Assembly (NCBI GenBank): GCA_017508975.1 | Contig: JAFWQU010000008.1 | Location: 1 to 64,000 of the forward strand | Reading direction: 5' to 3' | Source: Clostridia bacterium | GTDB taxonomy: Bacteria; Bacillota; Clostridia; Christensenellales; Aristaeellaceae | DNA: 64,000 nucleotides | Shown: positions 53,312 to 61,875 of the stretch, piece after piece | Layout of the letters: every line of letters starts with the position of its first letter | How positions within the stretch are numbered: position 1 is the stretch's first letter | Notes under the pieces: model-generated | Told to the model about the DNA's origin: nothing | The model's input: the letters and a program-made list of their open reading frames with translations, nothing else | Databases searched by the model: none | Program-made: the position numbers and the translations under genes

Positions 53312-55978
53312 TCAGTCCTTCTCCTTCGGCAGACTGCCGTCGCTCTTCATGGCCTCCCACTCCTCGCGGGAAATCAGACACTTGCGGGGCTTGGAACCGT
53401 CCTGCTGGGAGACGACGCCGCGCTTCTCCATCTCATCCACAAGACGTCCGGCACGGGTGTAGCCGACCTTCAGTCGGCGCTGCAGCATCGAGGTGGAGAC
53501 CTGTCCGTCCTCGACCGCGATCTCGATGCACTGCTGCAGCAGGCTGTCGTCGCCGTTGCCGCCGCTGCGGGGCGTGGCCTCGAAGTCGTGGATGGAGGGC
53601 TGGTTGGAGGTATCCTCGTCGTCCGCGTGCTCGAGGCGGTCCATGACGTCCGGATCGTAGCGGGGCTCCGAGTGGTTGCGGATAAACTCGGTGACCTTGT
53701 TGACGTCATCGTCCGAGAGGAAGCAGCCCTGGATCCGGACCGGCGCGAACTGGCCCACCGGCAGGTAGAGCATATCGCCCCAGCCCAGCAGCTGCTCCGC
53801 GCCGCCGCTGTCCAGGATCGTCCGGCTGTCGATGTTGCTGAACACCCGGAACGCGATGCGGCTGGGGAAGTTCGCCTTGATCAGGCCGGTGATCACGTCC
53901 ACCGAGGGACGCTGCGTGGCGATGATCAGGTGGATGCCCGCCGCGCGGGCCTTCTGCGCGATGCGGCAGATGCGGTCCTCGACGTCGCGCTTGCAGACCA
54001 TCATGAGGTCGGCCAGCTCGTCGATGATGATGACGATGCGCGGCATGGCCTCCTCACCCTCAGCCAGATGGCGGTTGTAGCCGTCGATGCTGCGCACGTT
54101 GACCTTCTGGAACTTGTGGTAGCGTTCCTCCATCTCCTCCACCGCCCAGGTCAGCGCCGTGGAGGCCTTCCGCGGCTCGCTCACCACCGGCAGCAGCAGA
54201 TGCGGCACGCCGTTATAGCACTGCAGCTCCACCACCTTGGGGTCCACCAGGATCATCCGGACCTCCTCGGGCGTGTAACGGTAAAGCAGCGAGTTGATGA
54301 TCGTGTTGATGCACACGGATTTGCCGGAGCCGGTGGCGCCGGCGATCAGCAGGTGCGGCATCCGCTCCAGGTCGCAGATGATCGGCGTGCCGGCGATGTC
54401 CTTGCCCAGGGCCACGCCCAGGGTCGGGCTTCCGGAGAACGCGTCCGGCGACTCCAGCATCTCCCGCAGCGTCACGGTCTCAACGCGCTGGTTGGGCACC
54501 TCGATGCCGATCAGGGACTTGCCCGGGATCGGCGCCTCAATGCGGACGCTCTTGGCCGCCATGTCCTTGGCGATATTCTTGCCCAGGGAGGTCACACGCT
54601 CCACCTTGATGCCGGAGGCGATCTCCAATTCAAAGCGCGAGACCGCCGGACCGTGGGTCACGTGCTTCACCACCGCGTCCACCTTGAAGGAACTAAGCGT
54701 CTCCTCCAGCTGGCGCGCCCGCAGATCGTCCTCCTCGTGGCTGACGGCCAGCGCGGCCTTGGGCGGCGAGAGCAGCTCGATCGGCGGCTTGATATAATCC
54801 CCCCCGCCGGTGGACGGGGCCGGTTTGCGCTCGGGCTTGGGTTCCGGCCTGGGCGCCGGTTTGCGCTCAGATTTCGGCTCCGGCCTTGGCGCCGGCTCGG
54901 GCTTGGGAATGGGTTCCGGCTCCTGTTCCGGCGCGGTGCGGCGGCGGACGGGCTCCTGTTCCGGCTTCTCCTCCTCGCCGCTGCGGCGGAAAGTCCGCAC
55001 CGACTGCCGGGTGGTCCGCCGTTGGACCTCCGTGGGCTCCCAGGGCGGCAGATCCTCCGTCTCCTCGGCCGCGGGCGCCGCCGGGAAGGGCTCCTCGGGC
55101 AGCGGACGCCGGGCGGCGCGCCGCACGGGCTCCTCCGACTCCTCATCGGGCTTGAAGATCCGCCCGAAGATGCCCCGTTTGGGCTCGCCGGTCTCCTGGG
55201 GCGGCACGTAGCGCGTCTCCTCCGGGACCGGCTGGAATCCGGCGGTCACCGGGACGGGCACGGGCTGCGCCTGCACGGGCTGCGGCGGGCGCGCGTAATT
55301 CTGCCACTGCGCGGGCGCGGGCTGCTGCTGCGGTTTCTGCTGCGGCTTCGCCTCCCGCTTGCCGCGGAGCAGCGCGAAGAAGCGCTTGAAGTCGAACTTG
55401 ATCAGCACCAGGAACGCCGCCAGCGCGATCAGGGCGCTGAGGATGCCCGCCAGCACCGGGCCGTTCAGCCGCCACAGGAAGTATCCCAGGAGCATGCCGA
55501 TCACGCCCCCGCCCACCGGGCGGCCCATCGTATAGTCAAAGGTCTTGAGCAGCATCGGAACCCATCCGCGCTCCCCGGCGATCCGCACCCAGAGGTAGTC
55601 CGCCAGCGCGGTGCCCTGCGAGGTCTCGGTCACGAACGTCACCATGGTCATGAACGAGGCCGCCATCAGGAACAGCACCACCCCGGCCAGCATCCGCCAG
55701 CCGCTCATGCGCCGCTGGGACTGCAGCAGCAGCCAGCCGCCGATCCACAGGGGCAGCAGCGGCAGCGCCACGTCCATCACGCCCGCCAGTCCCCGGCTGA
55801 CCAGCCGGATCTGGCTGAAGAGCACACCGCCGTCCAGCCGCAGATCCACCGCCAGGAAGACCGTCACGCCCGCCGCGATCAGCAGCAGGCCGAGAATCTT
55901 CCAGGCCAGCAGGCCCTCCGCGCTGTAGGTTTTCGCCCGGTTGGTCTGACCCCCGGGCCGTCTCCTATTTGAAGCCAT
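53312..55978 (-). CDS. ftsK: DNA translocase FtsK/SpoIIIE
   Basis: 888 residues; GGAGGAATCGG precedes the ATG. Four membrane helices lie in residues 25-195. A long linker (about 210-390) is rich in Q, P, E and R. The RecA-like motor has Walker A GATGSGKS and Walker B RIVIIIDELADLMM, with ATQRPSVDVITGLIKANFP. The C-terminal winged-helix gamma domain (from about 820, GQVSTSMLQRRLKVGYTRAGRLVDEME) reads orientation signals on DNA. It pumps chromosome DNA through the septum in division or sporulation. The linker with repeated EP/KP units is species-specific. Confidence 0.96.
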   Translation of the reverse strand: MASNRRRPGGQTNRAKTYSAEGLLAWKILGLLLIAAGVTVFLAVDLRLDGGVLFSQIRLVSRGLAGVMDVALPLLPLWIGGWLLLQSQRRMSGWRMLAGVVLFLMAASFMTMVTFVTETSQGTALADYLWVRIAGERGWVPMLLKTFDYTMGRPVGGGVIGMLLGYFLWRLNGPVLAGILSALIALAAFLVLIKFDFKRFFALLRGKREAKPQQKPQQQPAPAQWQNYARPPQPVQAQPVPVPVTAGFQPVPEETRYVPPQETGEPKRGIFGRIFKPDEESEEPVRRAARRPLPEEPFPAAPAAEETEDLPPWEPTEVQRRTTRQSVRTFRRSGEEEKPEQEPVRRRTAPEQEPEPIPKPEPAPRPEPKSERKPAPRPEPKPERKPAPSTGGGDYIKPPIELLSPPKAALAVSHEEDDLRARQLEETLSSFKVDAVVKHVTHGPAVSRFELEIASGIKVERVTSLGKNIAKDMAAKSVRIEAPIPGKSLIGIEVPNQRVETVTLREMLESPDAFSGSPTLGVALGKDIAGTPIICDLERMPHLLIAGATGSGKSVCINTIINSLLYRYTPEEVRMILVDPKVVELQCYNGVPHLLLPVVSEPRKASTALTWAVEEMEERYHKFQKVNVRSIDGYNRHLAEGEEAMPRIVIIIDELADLMMVCKRDVEDRICRIAQKARAAGIHLIIATQRPSVDVITGLIKANFPSRIAFRVFSNIDSRTILDSGGAEQLLGWGDMLYLPVGQFAPVRIQGCFLSDDDVNKVTEFIRNHSEPRYDPDVMDRLEHADDEDTSNQPSIHDFEATPRSGGNGDDSLLQQCIEIAVEDGQVSTSMLQRRLKVGYTRAGRLVDEMEKRGVVSQQDGSKPRKCLISREEWEAMKSDGSLPKEKD

Positions 55979-56008
55979 CCGATTCCTCCATGTCTTTTCC
56001 CAGTGCTG

Positions 56009-57142
56009 TCACGGCAGCAGGAAGACCGCGCAGAGCAGTCCGTCCTCATTCCCGTGCAGCCGCAGGCGGTTCTCGCCGCACACGTAATAGTCGCTCGTCC
56101 CCGGCGGCAGCCGCAGGGCCTCCGCCTGCTCCGCGTCCAGGGTCAGGCTCACGTCCGGCTCCCCGAGGAGCTCGCGCCACTCCGCCTGCTCCGTCTCGCC
56201 GGTGAACAGTCCCCAGAGCCCGAAGCGGTCCGCGCGGATGCCAGACACGAGACTCCCCGCCAGATCCTTCTCCGACAACCGGTCCGTCATCAGCAGCACG
56301 CCGCGGAACCGGCTGTCCTCCAATTGCACATAGCGTCCGTTTTCATATAAGTCCGGGTCCGCCTGCAGCCCGTAGCGCTCCGCCAGCGGCTCCAGCTTCT
56401 CCCCCAGTTCCGCGGGAATGCCCGGGAGCGCGCCCGCCGCCGCGGCCTCCCGCAGCGCCTCCGCGTTCCCCTCCAGCGTCTCCGGCACGCCGAAGCGCGC
56501 GAGGACGCTGTCCTCCGTCAGGTCGGTCCAGGGTTCCAGCTCTTTCCAGGTAAAGCTGACCGCCCCGGCCTGCCCGTGGAGCGTCGAGAAGCGGTCCAGC
56601 GGATAATAGAGCGTCAGTCCGGTCCGCGTAAGGCCGAAGCAGTCCGGCAGCGGCGTCAGCGCGTGGTTCATCAGGTGCGCGCTGAGCTCCGGTTCCAGGT
56701 CGTCAGCCAGCCAGTCCTCCAGCACCGTCCGCGCGCGCTCCCCGTCCGTGAAGAGGGCGTCCAGGGGAATCTCCTCCCCGGTCTCCAGGTCCACGCAGAG
56801 GCTGCCCCAGCGGAACGCGGCCCCTGTTGGGATGCCCTCCGCCCGGAACACGCAGGAGAGGATGTCTCCCTCCATCTCCGCGGACCATTCCGCCCGCAGC
56901 GCCTTCCCGGCGGCCATCGCCTGCGGCAGCGCGTAGGTCAGCTGCGAGGCCTGCGCCCGCTCCTGCAGCAGGCGGTTGATATTCTCCTGTATCTCCGCGT
57001 CCGGCAGGCCCTCAAGGGTCGGCCAGTGCACGGCGTTCTCCCCCAGGTCCATTCCCCGGTCCGCCAGGCCCGTCTCCGCCCGCGCGGGCAGGCAGCCGGC
57101 CAGCAGGCACAGCAGCGCGGCCCAGCAAATCCAGCGTCTCAT
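56009..57142 (-). CDS. Lipoprotein with DUF3298-like C-terminal part
   Basis: ATG 57142 is chosen because a lipoprotein signal starts there (RRWICWAALLCLLAGC, lipid Cys at 17); a longer frame to 57232 would bury it. 377 residues. The middle part has strands typical of DUF4163/DUF3298 proteins of the RsiV type (CVFRAEGIPTGAAFRWGSLCVDLETGEEIPLDALFTD). It is likely a surface-exposed lipoprotein. Function unknown. It is upstream of ftsK on the same strand, 30 bp apart, and may share its transcript. Confidence 0.72.
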   Translation of the reverse strand: MRRWICWAALLCLLAGCLPARAETGLADRGMDLGENAVHWPTLEGLPDAEIQENINRLLQERAQASQLTYALPQAMAAGKALRAEWSAEMEGDILSCVFRAEGIPTGAAFRWGSLCVDLETGEEIPLDALFTDGERARTVLEDWLADDLEPELSAHLMNHALTPLPDCFGLTRTGLTLYYPLDRFSTLHGQAGAVSFTWKELEPWTDLTEDSVLARFGVPETLEGNAEALREAAAAGALPGIPAELGEKLEPLAERYGLQADPDLYENGRYVQLEDSRFRGVLLMTDRLSEKDLAGSLVSGIRADRFGLWGLFTGETEQAEWRELLGEPDVSLTLDAEQAEALRLPPGTSDYYVCGENRLRLHGNEDGLLCAVFLLP

Positions 57143-57268
57143 GCAATCCGCCTCCCCGGTCGTTATTCTACTATAGGGAACGAAATTGCGCAAGTATTTC
57201 ATCCCGTTCACACTTCTTTTATCGGCGTTCATCCCTTTGTAAAATGTATAAAAGTCGCGGCCGGAAGC

Positions 57269-57297
57269 TTGCGAAAACCCTCGCCGGAGCGTATACT
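57269..57297 (+). promoter_or_regulatory. Promoter of the Big-2 protein gene
   Basis: TTGCGA (57269-57274), 17-bp spacer, TATACT (57292-57297), 47 nt before the ATG at 57345. Confidence 0.7.
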
Positions 57298-57344
57298 GGT
57301 TCTGTCAAGAAAATACCCAGCGACACAAAGCGGAGGGATGATTT

Positions 57345-60011
57345 ATGCGGAAACATTGGTTCTGCGCGGTACTCTGCCTGCTGCTCTGTCTGGGATGCGC
57401 GATGGCATACGCGGATCCCAATTTCCAGATGGAGGAGAGCAAAGTCACCGTGATGGAGGGCGGGGTCGTGCAGCTGACCGTGCTGCGCCAGGGACCCGCC
57501 CTCGAGGGGGAGATTTCCTGGACCTCCTCCAACCAGCGGGTCGCCAGCGTGGACGCGGACGGCCTGGTCACCGGGCGCGCCAAGGGCAATGTGACCATCA
57601 CCGCCCGCGCGCAGTCCGGCAATAAAACCTTCACCGCCACGGCCAGCGTCAGCGTGCTGCGCGCGGCCACCGGCATCACGGTCAACGAGAGCAAGCTGGA
57701 CGTCACCACCCCGGACGATCCGCGGGTGGAGGGACTGCTCCTGATGGAGAATGACCTGCCGCTGCTGATCCTCACCAGCGAACAGGCCGTCCAGATCAGC
57801 GCGAAGATCGCGCCTCAGGACGCCAGCGACGCGAAATACACCGTCACCGTGGACGATCCCACCCTCTTCCGGGAGCGCTCCGACGCCAACACCACCCTGA
57901 CGCCCCAGAAGGCCGGCGAGACCGTTCTGACCGTCGCCTCCCGGAGCAACCCCGAGGTGCAGAAGCAGTACCATGTGCTGATCATCCAGCCAGTCAAGAA
58001 GATCGAGATCCAGCTGAACCGCTCCTCGATCGGCGTGGGCGGCATCCTGCAGGCCTCCGCGCTGATCAGCCCGCTGGACGCGACCTTCACCGGGGTGGTC
58101 TGGTCCTCCCTGACCCCGAAGGTCGTCTCGGTGGACGAGCGCGGCATCGTCACGGGCCTCGCCCGGGGCGACGGCAGAATCCGCGCCACCGCCGTCGACG
58201 GCAGCAAGCGCACCGCCGAAGCGGTGATCAAGGTCACCCAGCAGCCCACGGAGATCACGGTCGACGAGAAGAACCTGACCGTCCTCGAGCCGACGGACGC
58301 CCGGCTGGAAGGCCTGCTCTGGCTTGAGAGCGATCTGCCCGTGCTGATGCTCACCGCCGGCCAGTCCGTCACCCTGCAGGCGACGGTCGCGCCGAACAAC
58401 GCCACCGATAAGAAGTTCACCGTCACCGTCGACGACGAGAGCCTCTTCAAATCCGTCCGCGGCGCCACGCTCGTGCCGGAGCAGCCGGGCGAGACCCTCC
58501 TGACTGTCGCGGCGAACGGCAATCCGGACATCATGAAGCAGTACCATGTGCTGGTTGTGCGCGGCGTGCAGAAGATCGGCGTCAGTTTCGACCGCACGAC
58601 GATCCACATTGGCGAGACGGCCCGTGCCACCGCGAGCATCTCCCCGGCGGACGCCACCTGGCCGCAGGTCACCTGGTCGACCCTCACACCCAAGATCGTC
58701 TCCGTGGACGCCTACGGCAACGTCACCGGCCTCGCCCGCGGCGAGGGGCGGATCCGCGCCACCGCGGCGGATGGCTCCAACGTCACCGGCACCGCCTCGG
58801 TGCAGGTCCACCAGCAGCCCACCGGCATCACCCTCTCCGGACAGAACAGCGTCCTCACCGGCTCCTCCACCACGCTGAAGGCGACCGTGGCCCCCTCGAA
58901 CGCCAACGAGAAGACCGTCACCTGGCGCTCCTCCGACTCCCGGGTCGCGACGGTCTCCGCGGGCGGACGCGTCACGGGCATCAAGGCCGGCCAGTGCACG
59001 ATCGTCTGCACCAGCACGGCGGACCCCGCGGTCTTCGCCAGCTGGGAGATCACCGTCGTGCAGCGCGTCACGAGCATCTCCTTCACCACCCCGGAGCTCA
59101 CCCTGAACGTAGGTGAGGACGCGCGGGTCTTCTGGAACGTCGGTCCCGCCGACGCCACCGACCCCTCCGTGACGCTCACCTCCAGCAGCACCAAGGTCGC
59201 CACCGTGGACCAGCTGGGCAACATCCACGCGGTCAAGCGCGGCGAGTGCACCATCACCGCCAAGGCCAACGACGGCTCGGGCAAGAGCGCCCGCATCAAG
59301 GTCAAGGTGCTGCAGCCGGTCTGGGGTGTGCATATGCGCAACGACCTGTACACCGTGGACGTGGGCGAGTCCGTCACCATCCAGGCGGTGCTGGAGCCCT
59401 CCGACGCGAGCAACAACCACATGACCTGGTCCAGTGCGAACCCCAACATCGCGACTGTCAAAGGCAAGACCAACCGGCCCTCCGTGTACGGCCACACCTG
59501 GGGCACCACGACCCTCACCGGCGTCACCGAGGACGGCGGCTTCGTCACCCAGTGCAGCGTCAAGGTCGGCACCTTCAACAAGGCTCTGCAGATTCTTGAT
59601 CTGGAGATTGACGACAGCAACCAGATCCGCATCTCCGTTCACAACCAGTCCAACATGAACATCACGCGCTTCTACTTCACGGTCGCGTGCTATGATGAAT
59701 ACGACAACCCGCTCAGCTGCAGAACAGACGGCTCGAACACATTCTCCGGCCACTATCTGGAGACCCTTTACGCGGGCATGATCACCCGGCACGGCCGCTT
59801 CCACTTCGCCGACTTTGTCCAGCCGGCCGTGCAGATCGGCCGCGTGGTCTTCACGATCACGGGCTACCAGTGCGACGACGGCTTCTCCTACACCTATCCG
59901 ACCGACCGCCGGCCCTGGCGGGAGACGACCTGCGGCACCTGGCTCCCGCCGCAGCCCGAGGATCCCCTGCCTGAGGAACCCGAATCCACGGGAAGTGAAG
60001 AGAATCCCTGA
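57345..60011 (+). CDS. Secreted multi-domain Big-2 (Ig-like) protein
   Basis: 888 residues; GGAGGG precedes ATG 57345. Signal peptide 1-23 (LCLLLCLGCAMAYA). A Cys at residue 18 lies in LCLGCAMA, which could act as a weak lipobox. About seven Big-2 modules follow (WTSSNQRVASVDADGLVTG, WSTLTPKIVSVDAYGNVTG). A block of about 185 residues (from TGITVNESKLDV to the QQPTEI junction) is duplicated in tandem with about 55 percent identity. The last 140 residues form a different, non-repeat domain (SVHNQSNMNITRFYFTVACYDEYDN), then a Pro/Glu tail. Probable surface adhesin or polymer binder. Confidence 0.82.
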   Translation: MRKHWFCAVLCLLLCLGCAMAYADPNFQMEESKVTVMEGGVVQLTVLRQGPALEGEISWTSSNQRVASVDADGLVTGRAKGNVTITARAQSGNKTFTATASVSVLRAATGITVNESKLDVTTPDDPRVEGLLLMENDLPLLILTSEQAVQISAKIAPQDASDAKYTVTVDDPTLFRERSDANTTLTPQKAGETVLTVASRSNPEVQKQYHVLIIQPVKKIEIQLNRSSIGVGGILQASALISPLDATFTGVVWSSLTPKVVSVDERGIVTGLARGDGRIRATAVDGSKRTAEAVIKVTQQPTEITVDEKNLTVLEPTDARLEGLLWLESDLPVLMLTAGQSVTLQATVAPNNATDKKFTVTVDDESLFKSVRGATLVPEQPGETLLTVAANGNPDIMKQYHVLVVRGVQKIGVSFDRTTIHIGETARATASISPADATWPQVTWSTLTPKIVSVDAYGNVTGLARGEGRIRATAADGSNVTGTASVQVHQQPTGITLSGQNSVLTGSSTTLKATVAPSNANEKTVTWRSSDSRVATVSAGGRVTGIKAGQCTIVCTSTADPAVFASWEITVVQRVTSISFTTPELTLNVGEDARVFWNVGPADATDPSVTLTSSSTKVATVDQLGNIHAVKRGECTITAKANDGSGKSARIKVKVLQPVWGVHMRNDLYTVDVGESVTIQAVLEPSDASNNHMTWSSANPNIATVKGKTNRPSVYGHTWGTTTLTGVTEDGGFVTQCSVKVGTFNKALQILDLEIDDSNQIRISVHNQSNMNITRFYFTVACYDEYDNPLSCRTDGSNTFSGHYLETLYAGMITRHGRFHFADFVQPAVQIGRVVFTITGYQCDDGFSYTYPTDRRPWRETTCGTWLPPQPEDPLPEEPESTGSEENP

Positions 60012-60021
60012 GCGAACCCCC

Positions 60022-60052
60022 GCCGCAGCCCTCACCGGCTGCGGCTTTTTTC
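60022..60052 (+). terminator. Rho-independent terminator
   Basis: CCGCAGCC-CTCACC-GGCTGCGG stem followed by CTTTTTTC, 11 bp after the Big-2 gene. Confidence 0.9.
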
Positions 60053-60092
60053 TGTCATAACCATCACAAGTGAATGAATTTTTCCGGAGGCG

Positions 60093-60121
60093 TTTTCAAT
60101 CCTCCGGATTTATGGTATACT
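60093..60121 (+). promoter_or_regulatory. Promoter of maf-mreBCD
   Basis: TTTTCA (60093-60098), 17-bp spacer, TATACT (60116-60121), 37 nt before the maf start. The -35 box is poor. Confidence 0.55.
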
Positions 60122-60158
60122 GGAAGCTGTACTATTGTGTACAGGAGGGAACCCCCGG

Positions 60159-60728
60159 ATGTCCCAGCCGCTGATTCTTGCCTCAGCCTCGCCGAGAAGG
60201 CGGGAGCTGATGCGTCTGCTTGGTTTCGAGTTTTTGATCGACGCGCCCGAGGTGGACGAACACACCGGGCTGGGCGCGCGGGACGCGGTGGCCGCGCTGA
60301 GCCGCCGCAAGGCCCTCGCCAGCCGCGCCGTGCACCCGGGCCGCATTATCGTCGCCGCCGACACGCTGGTCGCGCTGGACGACGTGCCCCTGGGCAAGCC
60401 CGCGGACGAGGAGGACGCGTTCCGCATGCTGCGGCTGCTCGCGGGCCGGGAGCACCAGGTGCACACCGGCGTCACCTGCATCGCCGCGGACGACACCCTG
60501 CACAGCGGCGTGGACACCTCCACCGTGCGCTTCGGCCCGATGACCGACCGGGAGATCCGCGCCTATATCGCCACCGGGGAGCCCATGGACAAGGCGGGCG
60601 CCTACGCCCTGCAGGGCGGCGCGGCCGCCTGGATTGAGGAGGTGCGCGGCACCCCCTCGGGCATCATCGGCCTGCCCCTCCCCCTGACCCGGAAACTGCT
60701 CGCCGCCTGCGGGCTTGAATACTGCTGA
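60159..60728 (+). CDS. maf: Maf-like nucleoside triphosphate pyrophosphatase
   Basis: 189 residues; ACAGGAGGG precedes ATG 60159. The family signature ASASPRRRELMRLLG is near residue 8. VAADTLVALDD holds the catalytic Asp, and MDKAGAYALQGGAAAW closes the pocket. It hydrolyses non-canonical or dTTP/UTP-type nucleotides to monophosphates and is linked to septum control in B. subtilis. It is first in the maf-mreB-mreC-mreD order common in Bacillota. Confidence 0.94.
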   Translation: MSQPLILASASPRRRELMRLLGFEFLIDAPEVDEHTGLGARDAVAALSRRKALASRAVHPGRIIVAADTLVALDDVPLGKPADEEDAFRMLRLLAGREHQVHTGVTCIAADDTLHSGVDTSTVRFGPMTDREIRAYIATGEPMDKAGAYALQGGAAAWIEEVRGTPSGIIGLPLPLTRKLLAACGLEYC

Positions 60729-60742
60729 AGGACGGGATCCAT

Positions 60743-61771
60743 TTGCAAATCAGAGCGTCAGATATCGCCATCGACCTGGGGACCACCAACACCCTGGTCT
60801 ATGTCCGCGGCAAGGGCATTGTGATCAGCGAGCCGACCATCGTGGTGGTGGAGGCCCGGGACCGCAGCACCGTCCGCGCTGTGGGCGACGAGGCGCGTTA
60901 CCTGCTGGGCCGCACAAAGGACAGCCTGCGCGCGGTCCTGCCCATCAAGGACGGCGTGATCAGCGATTACGACGCGGCGGAGGTCATGATCCGCTACTTT
61001 ATCCGCAAGGCCATCGGCGTCAGCCACCTGATCGGCCCGCGCGTGCTGGTCTCGATCCCCGTCTCCCTGCCGGAGGTCTCCCGCAAGGCGCTCCGCGAAG
61101 CCGTCCAGGTCTCCGGCGCCAAGTCCGTGATCTTCGTCGAAAAGCCCCTGGCGGCTGCCATCGGCGCGGGGCTGCCGGTCTATGACCCCATCGGCTCCAT
61201 GGTCGTCGACGTGGGCGGGGGCACCACCGACACCGCCATCGTCTCCCTGGGCGGCCTCGTCGTGGCCCAGTCGATCCAGGTGGGCGGCGAGAAGATGGAC
61301 CAGGCGATCATCAACTATCTGAAGAAGAATTCCAGCATGCTGGTGGGCGAACACACCGCCGAGGAGCTCAAGAAGGATCTGGCCTCCGCGATGCCCAGCA
61401 CCGCCGGCAACACCGTGGCCCATGTCCGCGGCTTTGACCTGCTCTCCGCGCGCGTGATGGACGTGGAGTTCACCAGCGCCCAGGCGCACGACGCGATCAA
61501 GGAGCCCTGCATGGCGATTCTGGCCTCGATCCGCTGGGTGCTGGAGCGCACGCCGCCGGAGCTCTCCGCGGATATCCTGCGCAGCGGCATCCACCTGACC
61601 GGCGGCACCGCGCAGCTGCTGGGGCTCGACCGGCTGATCACCACCCAGCTGGGCATCCCCGCCCAGACGGTCAGCGAGCCCGGCGATGCCACCATCATGG
61701 GCATGGGCTACCTGGTCGAGAACAGCGACCTGCTCAGCCAGGTGGCGCGCTCCGCGGTCAACCAGGCGTGA
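60743..61771 (+). CDS. mreB: Rod-shape protein MreB
   Basis: 342 residues from a TTG start at 60743 with only AAGGACGGG upstream. An actin-like ATPase that forms membrane filaments and guides wall elongation. Phosphate 1 loop IAIDLGTTNTLVYV, phosphate 2 VVDVGGGTTDTAIVSLGG, and GIHLTGGTAQLLGLDRLI (adenosine motif) are present. The rare start may limit expression. mreC follows after 104 bp with a strong ribosome binding site. Confidence 0.95.
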   Translation: MQIRASDIAIDLGTTNTLVYVRGKGIVISEPTIVVVEARDRSTVRAVGDEARYLLGRTKDSLRAVLPIKDGVISDYDAAEVMIRYFIRKAIGVSHLIGPRVLVSIPVSLPEVSRKALREAVQVSGAKSVIFVEKPLAAAIGAGLPVYDPIGSMVVDVGGGTTDTAIVSLGGLVVAQSIQVGGEKMDQAIINYLKKNSSMLVGEHTAEELKKDLASAMPSTAGNTVAHVRGFDLLSARVMDVEFTSAQAHDAIKEPCMAILASIRWVLERTPPELSADILRSGIHLTGGTAQLLGLDRLITTQLGIPAQTVSEPGDATIMGMGYLVENSDLLSQVARSAVNQA

Positions 61772-61875
61772 GTCCCATGCCGTCCGGAAATCATTCATTC
61801 ATAATTCATTCGTATGACTGACCACGAAAAACGAAAATACTGATGTATTTTCACAGACAGGAGGTGAGGAGACAG

